A stretch of 64,000 bases of DNA from an uncultured Varibaculum sp. Its GTDB lineage: Bacteria > Actinomycetota > Actinomycetes > Actinomycetales > Actinomycetaceae. The DNA is taken from contig NZ_CABTZZ010000006.1 in assembly GCF_902489465.1 (NCBI RefSeq), positions 15,970 through 79,969 on the forward strand, given 5' to 3'. The position numbers were made by a program, and so were the translations under genes. The notes below the pieces were generated by a model. It made no database searches. It had not been told where the DNA came from and saw only the letters and a list, made by a program, of their open reading frames with translations. Numbering within the stretch: position 1 is the first letter of the stretch; each line of letters opens with the position of its first letter. Positions 44,794 to 54,443 of this stretch are shown here, piece by piece.

Positions 44794-46464
44794 TTAGTTA
44801 ATCCCGAGGGCGCGGCGGGCAATGTTCCGGGCATCCCCACTATCTTGTGCCGTTAAAATCTCTTGGGCGGCGCGTTCGCATTGCTCTTTGCTAACCTGTC
44901 CCAATTGGGAACCCACCGCGGGGATCGCCGAAGCCGCCATCGATAGGGAAGTGACCCCCATCCCTAGGAGTACGCACGCCAAAATAGGGTCAGCTGCCGC
45001 CTCCCCGCATACCCCTACCGGTTTTTGCAGGCGTACCCCGGCGGCGGCTACTCGAGAAATCAAGGTTAAAACTGCTGGTTGCCAGGGATCAGTGTAGGTT
45101 GCCAGATTAGCGTTCATCCGATCAGCAGCCATCACATACTGGCTAAGGTCATTGGTGCCGATAGAAACGAAATCAACTTCCGCTAGGAACTGGTCAATCA
45201 TGATCGCGACTGCTGGAACTTCCACCATAATTCCGGCAGTAAGTCCCCGCTTTCGAATTAGCTTTGCCACCCACTTTGCCTCTGACAGGGTAGAGACCAT
45301 CGGCACCATTACCCAGTTTTTTCCTTGATGAGCCCGTGATGCCTGTGCGATTGCATCTAATTGGCGAGTAAAGAGGTCTTCGTCGATCCCGGTAGTGCGC
45401 AGTCCCCGCACTCCCAGAGCAGGGTTAGGTTCCTCCTCTAAAGTGGCCCAAGAAATAGGCTTATCCGATCCGGCATCCAAGGTGCGGGTAACTACTTTCT
45501 GATCCGGGAAAGCCGCAAACACCTGCGAATACTTCTCTGCCTGCTGCGCGCAAGTAGGTTCTTTCGTTGAATCCAGGAAACATAGCTCGGTGCGGAAAAG
45601 TCCTACTCCCTGTGCGTAGGCATTAGAAGCTTTCTGTGCTCCGGGACCGTCTTGTACATTGGCGAGCAGTTCTACTTCCTCTCCGCTGGCGAGGCGTGCC
45701 GGGCCTTGCCAGTTGCGGATAGCGGCGCGTGAGTGTAGGTCAGCGGCAACTTTTGGGCGGGCTTCCTCCGGATTGGCACCGGTAGTAATCGATCCCAGGG
45801 AGGCATCTACAAATACTTTCTCTCCCGGGGGAATCTGGTGGAGCCTGCGCACTGCCACGATACAGGGTATCCCCAGTTGGCGGGCAATAATCGAAGTATG
45901 AGAGGTGGGGCCGCCCTGTTCGGTAACTAAAGCCAAGATTTTTTCCGGATTAAGTCCCGCGGCGTCAGCAGGTGCAAGATCATCGGCGAAAAGTAACGAG
46001 GGCTCGCCAAGATGGGGTATTCCCGGCTCGGGTTCACCCAATAGTTCTGCTACTACCCGCATGCAGAGATCGTTCAGGTCAGTGGTACGTTCTGCCATCA
46101 ATCTGCCGGCTTTTTCAAACATGGCGCAAAACATGTCGGTGGTGGTGATCACGGCGCTTACGGCGGGGGTGCCTTTATTAATTGACTGAACCACCATCTT
46201 CTTGAACCCGGGATCGCGGGAGAGTTCGGCTTGAGCTGCTAAAATATCCGAGGCAGTGCCTACCGTGGATTCTGCACGCGTCAGCAGGCGTTCGGAGACT
46301 GTTTGAGCAGCTTGAAGGTAGCGATCGACCTCAGCTTTACGTTCAGCTAACGGGAGTTTAGTGGCAGGTAATTTGGGGATCTCAAAATGGCTTACCCAGG
46401 CGACTGGCCCGTAGGCTAGACCATTTACTACCGGAGTTCCATAAATTGTTTCTGCTGTGGACAA
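44794..46464 (-). CDS. ptsI: Phosphoenolpyruvate-protein phosphotransferase (PTS enzyme I)
   Basis: EI takes phosphate from PEP and passes it to HPr. The 556-residue product has the phospho-His189 in GGPTSHTSIIARQLG, the PEP-binding signature DFVSIGTNDLSQYVMAADR and the C-terminal GVCGEAAADP segment. I start it at TTG 46464, behind GAGGAGA and matching the family N-terminus (LSTAETIYGTPVVNG); the longer frame to 46497 adds 11 unrelated residues. It is divergent from the fructose EIIABC gene across a 364-base region. Confidence 0.96.
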   Translation of the reverse strand: MSTAETIYGTPVVNGLAYGPVAWVSHFEIPKLPATKLPLAERKAEVDRYLQAAQTVSERLLTRAESTVGTASDILAAQAELSRDPGFKKMVVQSINKGTPAVSAVITTTDMFCAMFEKAGRLMAERTTDLNDLCMRVVAELLGEPEPGIPHLGEPSLLFADDLAPADAAGLNPEKILALVTEQGGPTSHTSIIARQLGIPCIVAVRRLHQIPPGEKVFVDASLGSITTGANPEEARPKVAADLHSRAAIRNWQGPARLASGEEVELLANVQDGPGAQKASNAYAQGVGLFRTELCFLDSTKEPTCAQQAEKYSQVFAAFPDQKVVTRTLDAGSDKPISWATLEEEPNPALGVRGLRTTGIDEDLFTRQLDAIAQASRAHQGKNWVMVPMVSTLSEAKWVAKLIRKRGLTAGIMVEVPAVAIMIDQFLAEVDFVSIGTNDLSQYVMAADRMNANLATYTDPWQPAVLTLISRVAAAGVRLQKPVGVCGEAAADPILACVLLGMGVTSLSMAASAIPAVGSQLGQVSKEQCERAAQEILTAQDSGDARNIARRALGIN

Positions 46465-46828
46465 CTTCTCTCCTCGCCGAGGCCCCATAACGATCACAGT
46501 GTTACACGTCTCGATGCATTAAACAAGATATATATCGAAACTGCTACAGCAATGTGGGAACAGCCCATCAAGGCCCAATAACTAAAAAGCGGCAATAATA
46601 CTTAACTGTTGCGGGAACTATTAAATAGAATGACCGCAAGCGAGCAGTAATGCTGGGGGCAAACTTGGCGAGAATCAGATGGTTGTGGGGAGGCAAAAAT
46701 ACCTATTCTTGGTGCGGTTGCCTGCGCGAAAGCAGGAACCCAGCCGCCCACCCTGGCAGACATTAATCCCGGAGAAGTTAGAATTAGCGAGCTTAGCCTT
46801 TAAAGTTGCCTAGCTAAATAGGAGAACC
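46465..46828. promoter_or_regulatory. Divergent ptsI/fru control region with a leader hairpin
   Basis: No gene is supported in these 364 bases. The perfect palindrome GATATATATC near 46526-46536 is a possible operator. TTAACT...TAGAAT (18-base spacing, near 46602-46631) is a possible promoter toward the fructose operon. A hairpin at 46711-46752 pairs GGTT-G-CCTGC with GCAGGAACC around GCGAAA, extended by GGTG-CGG with CCG-CC-CACC, in what would be the 5' leader. No regulator gene is adjacent. Roles are inferred from position only. Confidence 0.4.
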
Positions 46829-48931
46829 ATGGAAGACGAGAGGTTAATCATCCCAGAGTTGGCGAGTCTAGACGATCCCCTGGGAAGCGATAAAAACAGC
46901 GTAATTAGAGCGCTGGCAGCTAAAATTGCTGCTAGTGGACGCGCTGAGGAGAGTAGCTTGGTCGCTGATCTTTTGACTCGGGAAGCTAAGTCTGCGACCG
47001 GAATGCCCGGTGGAATTGCGATTCCGCACTGCCGCTGCCAAGCGGTGAACACGGTATCTCTCGCCTTTGCTCGGTTAAAAGAGCCGGTAGCTTTTGGAGC
47101 AAAAGATGGCCCGGCCGATTTGATCTTTATGATTGCCGCAGGCGAAGGGCAAGGAAAAGATCATTTGAAACTACTGCAAAAGTTGGCGCACAAACTGGTA
47201 GATAAAGATTTCCTTTCCGCATTGCGGTCTGTGGATTCTGCGGAAAAGGCAGCGCAAATAATAATGGCGGCAGTAGCACCGTCCGCCCCTCCGGTAGCTA
47301 CCGCCGCTCGGCGCGAACAAGTAGCAGCAGCTAAAGCTACACAAGTGCAGGCTGCTCCGGCTGCCGCGACTGCCGCAACTTCTCCATCTTCAATAGCATC
47401 GGTTACCCCGGTGCCGCAAGAAAAGAAAACCGTTGACCAGGATGAATATCTGGTGGCGGTGACTTCTTGTCCCACGGGGATTGCTCACACTTATATGGCG
47501 GCAGATGCGCTGATCGATAAAGGCAAAGAACTAGGGATTAGAGTGCATGTAGAGGCACAAGGATCGGGACATCTTAACCAGCTAGATCCCGCCCTCATAG
47601 CCGGAGCGGCAGGAGCAATTTTCGCGCATGACGTGAGCGTGCAGGCTCCGGAGCGCTTTTCCCAGCTGCCACTAGTAGATGTGGGGGTTAAAGCAGCTAT
47701 TAATGATCCCGAAAGGTTAATTCGGGAAGCGATGGCGAAAAATAAAGCTCGACAGGGCGCGCCCGTATCTGCGACGCTCCCGGCGAGGAAAGCCCGAAAC
47801 CCGCATTGGGGAGGGCGAATCCAAAAGGCAGTAATGGCAGGGGTTTCCTACATGATTCCCTTCGTGGCTGCTGGCGGTCTGTTGATTGCTTTGGGATTCT
47901 TGCTAGGAGGCTACGATGTTTCCGACCCGGCACAAGACATTTCCTTAAATTTCTCTTTGTGGAACTTGCCAGATTCTGGCCCCTTCGGGGAAGGACAAAT
48001 GCATACCAACCGCTCCGGTATTGCGTTATACCTGGGGGCTCTGCTGGTCTTTCTAGGCCAAACTGGAATGAGTTTCCTGGTGCCGGCACTTTCGGGATAT
48101 ATCGCTTTCGGATTGGCAGGCCGTCCCGGGATCGCTCCCGGCTTCATTGGCGGGGCGATTTCCATAGCGGTAGGAGCCGGTTTCATCGGAGGGCTGGTAA
48201 CTGGAATCCTGGCCGGAATTATTGCTAACTGGCTATCTGCTGTGGAGTGTCCGCGTTGGTTAGCGGGGCTAATGCCGGTGGCAATTATTCCGTTAATAAC
48301 TACGCTACTAACGGGGCTGATAATGCTCCTACTGCTGGGAGGTCCGCTGGCAGCTTTGATGAGGGGACTACAGCATTGGCTGAACTCTTTGGCCGGATCC
48401 TCCGCGATTATTCTCGGAATAGTAATCGGTCTAATGATGTGCTTCGATCTGGGCGGCCCGGTAAATAAGGCCGCCTACCTGGTAGCAACTGCTGGGTTGT
48501 CTCAAGGAACTGATGGAGCGTATCAGTTTATGGCGGCAGCGATGTTGGCCGGAATGGTGCCGCCCTTAGCTATGGCGCTTTCCTCTACGGTAAGGCCGAA
48601 ACTATATTCACCGGCAGAACAACATAGCGGTAAAGCTGCCTGGCTGCTCGGTCTCTCTTTCATTTCCGAGGGCGCGATCCCCTTTGCCGCTACTGACCCG
48701 CTGCGAGTAATACCCTCGATGATGGTAGGCGGGGCAGTAACTGGTGCCCTGGCCATGGCGCTAGGAGTAGGTTGTCGCGCTCCCCATGGGGGAATCTTTG
48801 TGCTATTTGCCTACACCAATATATTGGGAGCGATTATCGCCCTGGTAGCGGGGGTGGCAGTGGGAGCCGCGGCTATCACCTTCGCCAAGGTGAATCGCAA
48901 AAAACCGGCAGCAGCTAAAGTCAGCAATTAA
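46829..48931 (+). CDS. fruA: Fructose-specific PTS enzyme IIABC
   Basis: A 700-residue permease with all three PTS domains in one chain. EIIA (about 1-150) has phospho-His67 in GGIAIPHCR. An Ala/Thr-rich linker (about 155-195) leads to EIIB (about 205-305) with phospho-Cys214 in VTSCPTGIAHTYMAA. EIIC (about 325-690) has about ten hydrophobic segments with GGPVNKAAY and SEGAIPFAATDPLRVIPSM. It imports fructose as fructose-1-phosphate. No 1-phosphofructokinase (fruK) gene is next to it, which is unusual for a fructose operon. HPr follows 30 bases later. Confidence 0.95.
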   Translation: MEDERLIIPELASLDDPLGSDKNSVIRALAAKIAASGRAEESSLVADLLTREAKSATGMPGGIAIPHCRCQAVNTVSLAFARLKEPVAFGAKDGPADLIFMIAAGEGQGKDHLKLLQKLAHKLVDKDFLSALRSVDSAEKAAQIIMAAVAPSAPPVATAARREQVAAAKATQVQAAPAAATAATSPSSIASVTPVPQEKKTVDQDEYLVAVTSCPTGIAHTYMAADALIDKGKELGIRVHVEAQGSGHLNQLDPALIAGAAGAIFAHDVSVQAPERFSQLPLVDVGVKAAINDPERLIREAMAKNKARQGAPVSATLPARKARNPHWGGRIQKAVMAGVSYMIPFVAAGGLLIALGFLLGGYDVSDPAQDISLNFSLWNLPDSGPFGEGQMHTNRSGIALYLGALLVFLGQTGMSFLVPALSGYIAFGLAGRPGIAPGFIGGAISIAVGAGFIGGLVTGILAGIIANWLSAVECPRWLAGLMPVAIIPLITTLLTGLIMLLLLGGPLAALMRGLQHWLNSLAGSSAIILGIVIGLMMCFDLGGPVNKAAYLVATAGLSQGTDGAYQFMAAAMLAGMVPPLAMALSSTVRPKLYSPAEQHSGKAAWLLGLSFISEGAIPFAATDPLRVIPSMMVGGAVTGALAMALGVGCRAPHGGIFVLFAYTNILGAIIALVAGVAVGAAAITFAKVNRKKPAAAKVSN

Positions 48932-48961
48932 GCGGCAGGTAGATTAAGGAAAGCAGAAATA

Positions 48962-49222
48962 ATGGCTTCAATGACGGTAAAAGTGGGATCGCCGGTGGGA
49001 TTACATGTGCGTCCGGCCGCGATTATCGCAGACAAAGCTGGCGAATTTGCTGAAGAAATCACTATTGCAACCTCTGGGGATGCCCCCGTGTCTGCCACTT
49101 CGATGATGTTAATCATGACCTTAGGTGCTGAATACGGAGCAGAAGTTACTGTGGAAAGCGAAAACCCGCAGGCAGTCGCGGCGATTGCCGAGTTAGTCGC
49201 CAAGGATCTGGACGCCGCCTAA
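48962..49222 (+). CDS. ptsH: Phosphocarrier protein HPr
   Basis: An 86-residue HPr with the phospho-acceptor His15 in GLHVRPAA. The region of the regulatory serine reads VSATSMMLIMTLG, so a serine is present near the position that HPr kinase uses in Firmicutes. AAGGAAAG precedes the ATG. With EI and the fructose EIIABC it completes a full PTS chain. Confidence 0.96.
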   Translation: MASMTVKVGSPVGLHVRPAAIIADKAGEFAEEITIATSGDAPVSATSMMLIMTLGAEYGAEVTVESENPQAVAAIAELVAKDLDAA

Positions 49223-49363
49223 CCTCAGTCGTTTAGCAGATTCGATTTAACGGTTAGTATTTCACCAGAAGTAACTGGCGATAGCGATAATCCCGGTAAG
49301 GTTTAAGTCGCAACCAGCCGCGCGATAACCTAGAGGAGACATCTGTACCTGGGAGGAAATACC

Positions 49364-50194
49364 ATGCGTCCGAAAACCGCCTTTATTATCGTTTCGCAAT
49401 CGCAAACCTTGGCGCGCGGAGTATGCGAAGTGGTAGCCACGCTAGCTCCAGAGGTTATGGTTGAACCCTGCGGGTGCCACGATGAAGGCTTGGGCACGGC
49501 CTCGCAAATCGTGACTACCCAGGTGTCGGCGGTGATGGAAAAAATGTCAGAGCAGGACGCAATTGTATTGATGGCAGATTTTGGAGCCGCCCGTCTGGCC
49601 TGCCAGCAAGTAATCACCGATCTAGGGGAGCGATCCTTGCGGCTAGGACGCGGCCCGCTGATAGAAGGAACCGCCGCGGGAGCAGTAGCTGCCGCTCAAG
49701 GCGCTGACCTAGCAGAAGTCTTGCGCTCTATCAGGGCTGCTGCCCAATTCTTCCCCGACGAGGACGCGGCCGATATCATGCCGCCTGCTCCCGCTGTAGA
49801 CCCGCTCGCTCCGCGGATTGTGGTGTACGGCGGCACCGAGCCGCTTTCGGCGCGTCCGGCTGCGCGACTAGCGAGGATCGCTACCGGATTTGATGCTGAG
49901 GTGACCATTAATGATGTAGATGCGGGCAGCGTTCTGGCCTTAATGGGACTAAAAGTAGAACCGGGAGACGAACTGCGGATTGCTGCCGAGGGAGCGGAAT
50001 CTCGCCGGGCTCTTGACGCGGTAGAAGCAGAACTCAATGCCCCTAACACGCCTGAGCCTAAGGACATAGCTACCGACCAGAGGGCAAAAGCGCAAGTAGT
50101 AAGCCAGCCTGACGAAGCGCTCGATCCCACAGCATCTGCAGAGCTGATAAAAAGAATTGGAGTCGGGCCATTGCCGGTATCCTTAGAAAAGTAA
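49364..50194 (+). CDS. DhaM-like EIIA-HPr fusion protein without phospho-acceptor histidines
   Basis: A 276-residue protein with two PTS-type domains. Residues 5-130 match the mannose-type EIIA domain of DhaM (IIVSQSQTLARGV, LMADFGAARLACQ, GPLIEGTAAGAVAAAQGADL). Residues 150-225 match HPr (PLSARPAARLARIATGFDAE, SVLALMGLKVEPG). DhaM passes phosphate to the dihydroxyacetone kinase DhaL through a His in VSHS and another in GLHARPAA. Here these positions are Gln12 (codon CAA) and Ser162 (codon TCG), so neither domain can carry phosphate. No dhaK or dhaL is adjacent. It sits in the PTS locus, 141 bases after ptsH, so a regulatory role as a non-phosphorylatable binding partner is possible. The fold assignment is firm; the function is not. 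Confidence 0.82.
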   Translation: MRPKTAFIIVSQSQTLARGVCEVVATLAPEVMVEPCGCHDEGLGTASQIVTTQVSAVMEKMSEQDAIVLMADFGAARLACQQVITDLGERSLRLGRGPLIEGTAAGAVAAAQGADLAEVLRSIRAAAQFFPDEDAADIMPPAPAVDPLAPRIVVYGGTEPLSARPAARLARIATGFDAEVTINDVDAGSVLALMGLKVEPGDELRIAAEGAESRRALDAVEAELNAPNTPEPKDIATDQRAKAQVVSQPDEALDPTASAELIKRIGVGPLPVSLEK

Positions 50195-50234
50195 ACCCCG
50201 CAGGAAGCATCGGGAAAGAAGAAAGGCAGCGGCA

Positions 50235-50684
50235 ATGAACGAACTGAAGCTAGATCCGAATAAGGAATATACCTTGATACTGGTTAAGCCGGATGGCTAT
50301 CATCGCGGATTGGTCGGAAAAATTTTGGCGCGCATTGAGCAAAAAGGTTACGCCATCGTAGCGCTGCGGGTGGCAGAGGCCACCGATGATCAGTTGCAGG
50401 ATCACTATGTAGAACATCGTGGTAAGCATTTCTTCGAATCCATGGTTGATTTTATGCAGAGTGGAAAAATCGTAGCCGCCGTTATCGAAGGTACCCGGGT
50501 AGTGGAAGGGGTGCGTTCCCTAGTGGGATCCACTAACCCCACAGAGGCTGCCCCCGGGACTATTCGCGGAGATTTTGGACGTGACTACGACAGCGGACAT
50601 ATTCAGAACCTGGTACATGCAGCAGATTCTCCCGCCTCCGCTGCTCGCGAGATCAAAATATGGTTCCCGGAAGCCGCTAAATAG
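50235..50684 (+). CDS. ndk: Nucleoside diphosphate kinase
   Basis: NDK transfers the gamma phosphate among nucleoside triphosphates. The 149-residue product has LVKPDGYHRGLVGKI, the GSTNPTEAAPGTIRGDFG segment and the catalytic His128 in NLVHAADS (usually NIIHGSDS). It is slightly longer at the N-terminus than the common 135-140-residue form. smc begins 13 bases downstream. Confidence 0.94.
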   Translation: MNELKLDPNKEYTLILVKPDGYHRGLVGKILARIEQKGYAIVALRVAEATDDQLQDHYVEHRGKHFFESMVDFMQSGKIVAAVIEGTRVVEGVRSLVGSTNPTEAAPGTIRGDFGRDYDSGHIQNLVHAADSPASAAREIKIWFPEAAK

Positions 50685-50697
50685 CTGGAGCAGATAG

Positions 50698-53600
50698 ATG
50701 TATGTAAAGTCGTTGACGCTGCGCGGATTTAAATCTTTCGCCAGCGCCACCACTTTGCAGTTCACTCCGGGAATCATCTGTGTAGTCGGTCCCAACGGTT
50801 CCGGTAAATCCAATATTGTCGATGCCCTCGCCTGGGTGATGGGCGAGCAAGGTGCCAAGAATCTACGTGGCGGATCCATGGCGGATGTTATTTTTGCGGG
50901 CACCAGTTCCCGCGCATCCCTCGGGCGGGCAGAAGTAGCACTCACCATTGATAACACCAATGGGGAACTGCCGATTGATTATTCAGAAGTTACTATTTCC
51001 CGCACCTTGTTTCGTCAGGGCGGCTCGGAGTACGCGATTAACGGAACTGCCTGCCGGCTGTTAGATATCCAAGAGTTGCTATCTGATACCGGTATGGGAC
51101 GCAATATGCACGTAATTATCGGGCAGGGCAAACTCGACCAGGTGCTATCGGCGGATCCTTCTCAGCGGCGAGCTTTGATTGAAGAGGCCGCTGGGGTACT
51201 CAAACATCAGCGACGTAAAGAACGGGCATTGCGCAAACTTGAGGGCTTGGAAGACAAGCTTTCCCGGCTTTCCGATCTGACGCGAGAGATTCAAAAACAA
51301 CTGGGGCCATTAGCGCGGCAAGCTAAAACTGCCCGGCGAGCGGCGGTTTTACAGGCGCAGGCGCGCGACGCCGGGTGTCGGATCCTGGCTGATGACTTGC
51401 AGCAGCTGCGCTCGCAGCTTGCTCGCTACCAGGAAAGTGAGCAAACCCTGACGCTCCAGCGCGAAGAACTAGCTGGGAACCTAGCAAAACAGCGTGAAAA
51501 ACTAGCGCAACTAAACTCCGATGCGCAGCAAAGTGATTTAGCAGGGCGAGCTGCGAACCTGTGGCAACAACTCACGACCCTCACCGAGCGTCTACGGGCT
51601 TTGGGAGCGCTAGCTGAGGAACGAGCCGCTTCCCTGTCAAAACCAGAACCGGTTCCCTCTGGGCCTAGCGTGGCAGAGCGGCAAAAGCATTTAGCACGGC
51701 TGCAAAGTGAATTGGCAGCAAAAGATGAGGAAGCTTTGGCGCGGCGCAAACAATGTGATGCGGCGCAGGCAGTGCGGGAAGAAACTACCCGAAAAGTTGG
51801 GGAGTTAACGCGCATCACTCAGGAATTGCGGCAGGAAGCTCAGCAGAAAACCCAAAAGAGTGCCCGCCTGGAACGAGAATTAGAAACCGCAAAAGCACGT
51901 TTAGAGGCGGCGGGTTCGCGGCTTAAAAGAGCGGAAAACGCGGCTGAGGCGGCGCGGGAAAAACTGTCGGTGGCGCGCGCGCAGCAGGCGGTTTACCGCG
52001 AGGACACGGTGGTAGAAGGGGCAGATGCGGCTAGCCGATATCGCGAGTTGGCGCAGGCAGAAGAAACGGTGCGCAGCCAATTAGAAAAAGCTCGTGACCA
52101 GCTACGGGAAAGTGAAGCTAAAGCGGTGGCTGCCGCCGAAAGCGAAACTAGCCTTCGCCAAGTCTTGGCTGCCTCTTCTAGCCAAGCGCAAAATGCATTC
52201 GCGCAGGCGGCTAAGCCGCAAGGTGAGCTAGCCTCGTTGATTAGTGTTTCTGATCGCTGGGAAAAGGCGATTGCGGCCTTACTGGGAACCAGCGGGGCCG
52301 CCCTAGTAGTAGAAGCTTCCCAGGTAGACGCGGGATTAGGGGCGGTTAAGGACAACACCGGGATTGTTAGCTGGGTGCTAGGGGCGGGGGAGAGCCAAGA
52401 ACGAATCCCTATGAGCGAGGAGCAAAGCGCGAAAGAAGCGGGCGTGATACCCGCCTTGGCGGCAGTGGAAGCGCCCCCCGCCCTGCATGCGGTGTTAAAA
52501 GTAATCCTGGCAGATAGCTATTTGGCACCGGATTTAGCGGCGGCGCGCGCCCTGGTACTAAAGCTCCCGCAGGCGCGAGTAGGAATAGCAGATGGCACGG
52601 TTATTAGTAAGTATTTAGGGAGCACCGGCAGTGGCGGGGTGAACCGCATCCAGGTCGAGCGCCAGCTCCGCTTAGCGCGTCAGGCCGCGGCAGATGCCCG
52701 CGAACAAACAGAGGAAGCCCGCGCAAAGGTACAGGCGAGCACCCAAGAGCTTTCCCAAGCGGCGGCAGCTAGCGCCCAGGCATTGAAAACCTTACGGGCT
52801 GCTGATGCTCAGGCAGCTGCACAAGCCCAAAAACGGGCGCTTCGGGAAGCGGCAGTCAGGGGAGCTGAGAGCGAAGCCCAACGATCTGCCAGTGAAGTAG
52901 ATCAAGCGCAGGCGGATGTGGACACCTGCGCTCACCAGGTTGCGGTTGCCGAAAAAGCCTGCAGTGACTTTGCTGGTAGTGAAGATTTAGCTCCTTTACA
53001 AGCAGCCGAACAGGCTTTAGAACAGGCTCGCGCCGCAGATTTGACGGCACGGGAAAAAGAGGCAGAAACCCATTTGGCTTTGGCGGCCGCCACTCAGATC
53101 ACCACTAATTTGCGCGAACGCTTCCAGGGAGAAGTTAAATCTTTGGAGCGTTTCCAGTTGCGCCTGGCTGCCACCAAGCAGCGGGAAATCAAACACGCCC
53201 AAGATGCGCAAAGGATGTTGCAGGTAGCCTCTTGGTGTGAGATTTTTGCCCGCCAGGGAGCGCAGGTAGCGCAAGTTGCGAAAACTTGGCGGGAGAGCGC
53301 CGATGCTGCCCGCGAAGCATCTTCACAGGCAGCGCAGCAGTTGCGTCGCGAAATTGATCGCTTGAATGGAGAATTATCGGAGTTAAACGATCTTTCCCGC
53401 CGCGATGAGGTGGCAGCGGCAGAGTATCGAGTGCGCGCCGAACAACTAACCCAGCAAGCCCAAGAACGCTATGCCCTTTCTGAGGAAGAATTGATTGCTA
53501 GCTTCGGTCCGCAACAGCTGGTTCCCGACCCTGATTTGCTGGCGCGTAAAGCAGCCAATGCGCAAGAAACAGCCGCCACTGCCCCAGAAGTAGAGGAAGC

Positions 53601-54372
53601 GGAGCAAGGAGATAATGAGGGCGAGGAGGCGCCAAATACCGACACTAAGCAGGTGGAGACGGATCAAGACCGCGAAAGTTGCAGCGAGCAAGATGAGGGA
53701 CTTTGGCGTCCCTATGATCGCGCTGAGCAGAGTGCGCTGCTAGAAAAAGCTAATCGCGCCATCGCGCGGTTGGGCAAAGTAAATCCTTTGGCTCTGGAAG
53801 AACACAGCGCCCTCGAAAAACGTTTCGAGTTCTTAATGGGGCAGCTCAAAGATCTGCGTACCTCCAAAGCTGACCTGCTAGTAGTGGTACGGGAAGTTGA
53901 TAACCGGGTAAAAGAAGCCTTTGAGCAGGCATTCACCGATATTTCCCGAGAGTTTACGGAGGTATTTGCGCGCCTGTTCCCCGGGGGAACCGGTTCGCTA
54001 AAACTAACTGATAGTAGCGATATGCTCACTACCGGAGTAGAGGTTAACGCCCGACCGGCCGGAAAGAATGTGCAGCGACTGTCGCTCCTGTCTGGTGGGG
54101 AGCGTTCCTTGGCGGCACTGGCATTTTTAATCGCGATTTTCAAGGCTCGCCCTTCGCCCTTCTATATCTTGGATGAGGTAGAAGCCGCCCTCGATGATCT
54201 GAATCTATCGCGGATGTTGGAACTGTTTAAACAGTTGCGAGAAGTTAGCCAAATGATCATCATTACGCACCAAAAACGGACGATGGAAGTGGCGGATGTG
54301 CTCTATGGGGTTACTATGCGCGATGGGGTTTCCCGGGTGATTTCCCAGCGGGTAGCTCCGGTAGATAGCTAA
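50698..54372 (+). CDS. smc: Chromosome segregation ATPase SMC
   Basis: SMC forms the condensin ring that organises the chromosome. The 1224-residue product has Walker A GPNGSGKSNIVDAL (about 32), long coiled coils rich in Ala, Gln and Glu on both sides of a hinge (about 505-650, SLISVSDRWEKAIAALLG), the ABC signature LLSGGERSLAAL and Walker B FYILDEVEAALDD near the end. An acidic insert (about 960-1000, VEEAEQGDNEGEEAPNTD) in the C-terminal coil is somewhat unusual. TGGAGCAG precedes the ATG. Confidence 0.96.
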   Translation: MYVKSLTLRGFKSFASATTLQFTPGIICVVGPNGSGKSNIVDALAWVMGEQGAKNLRGGSMADVIFAGTSSRASLGRAEVALTIDNTNGELPIDYSEVTISRTLFRQGGSEYAINGTACRLLDIQELLSDTGMGRNMHVIIGQGKLDQVLSADPSQRRALIEEAAGVLKHQRRKERALRKLEGLEDKLSRLSDLTREIQKQLGPLARQAKTARRAAVLQAQARDAGCRILADDLQQLRSQLARYQESEQTLTLQREELAGNLAKQREKLAQLNSDAQQSDLAGRAANLWQQLTTLTERLRALGALAEERAASLSKPEPVPSGPSVAERQKHLARLQSELAAKDEEALARRKQCDAAQAVREETTRKVGELTRITQELRQEAQQKTQKSARLERELETAKARLEAAGSRLKRAENAAEAAREKLSVARAQQAVYREDTVVEGADAASRYRELAQAEETVRSQLEKARDQLRESEAKAVAAAESETSLRQVLAASSSQAQNAFAQAAKPQGELASLISVSDRWEKAIAALLGTSGAALVVEASQVDAGLGAVKDNTGIVSWVLGAGESQERIPMSEEQSAKEAGVIPALAAVEAPPALHAVLKVILADSYLAPDLAAARALVLKLPQARVGIADGTVISKYLGSTGSGGVNRIQVERQLRLARQAAADAREQTEEARAKVQASTQELSQAAAASAQALKTLRAADAQAAAQAQKRALREAAVRGAESEAQRSASEVDQAQADVDTCAHQVAVAEKACSDFAGSEDLAPLQAAEQALEQARAADLTAREKEAETHLALAAATQITTNLRERFQGEVKSLERFQLRLAATKQREIKHAQDAQRMLQVASWCEIFARQGAQVAQVAKTWRESADAAREASSQAAQQLRREIDRLNGELSELNDLSRRDEVAAAEYRVRAEQLTQQAQERYALSEEELIASFGPQQLVPDPDLLARKAANAQETAATAPEVEEAEQGDNEGEEAPNTDTKQVETDQDRESCSEQDEGLWRPYDRAEQSALLEKANRAIARLGKVNPLALEEHSALEKRFEFLMGQLKDLRTSKADLLVVVREVDNRVKEAFEQAFTDISREFTEVFARLFPGGTGSLKLTDSSDMLTTGVEVNARPAGKNVQRLSLLSGGERSLAALAFLIAIFKARPSPFYILDEVEAALDDLNLSRMLELFKQLREVSQMIIITHQKRTMEVADVLYGVTMRDGVSRVISQRVAPVDS

Positions 54373-54443
54373 GATCACACCCAATTCTGGTAACAGTTTG
54401 GTATCGGTCAAGAGCTGAGATCGGTAAATTCTTTAACTCTGGG

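Noticed and set aside
46462..46497. Longer ptsI frame from 46497
   Set aside because: The extra 11 residues lie upstream of GAGGAGA and the family N-terminus begins at TTG 46464.
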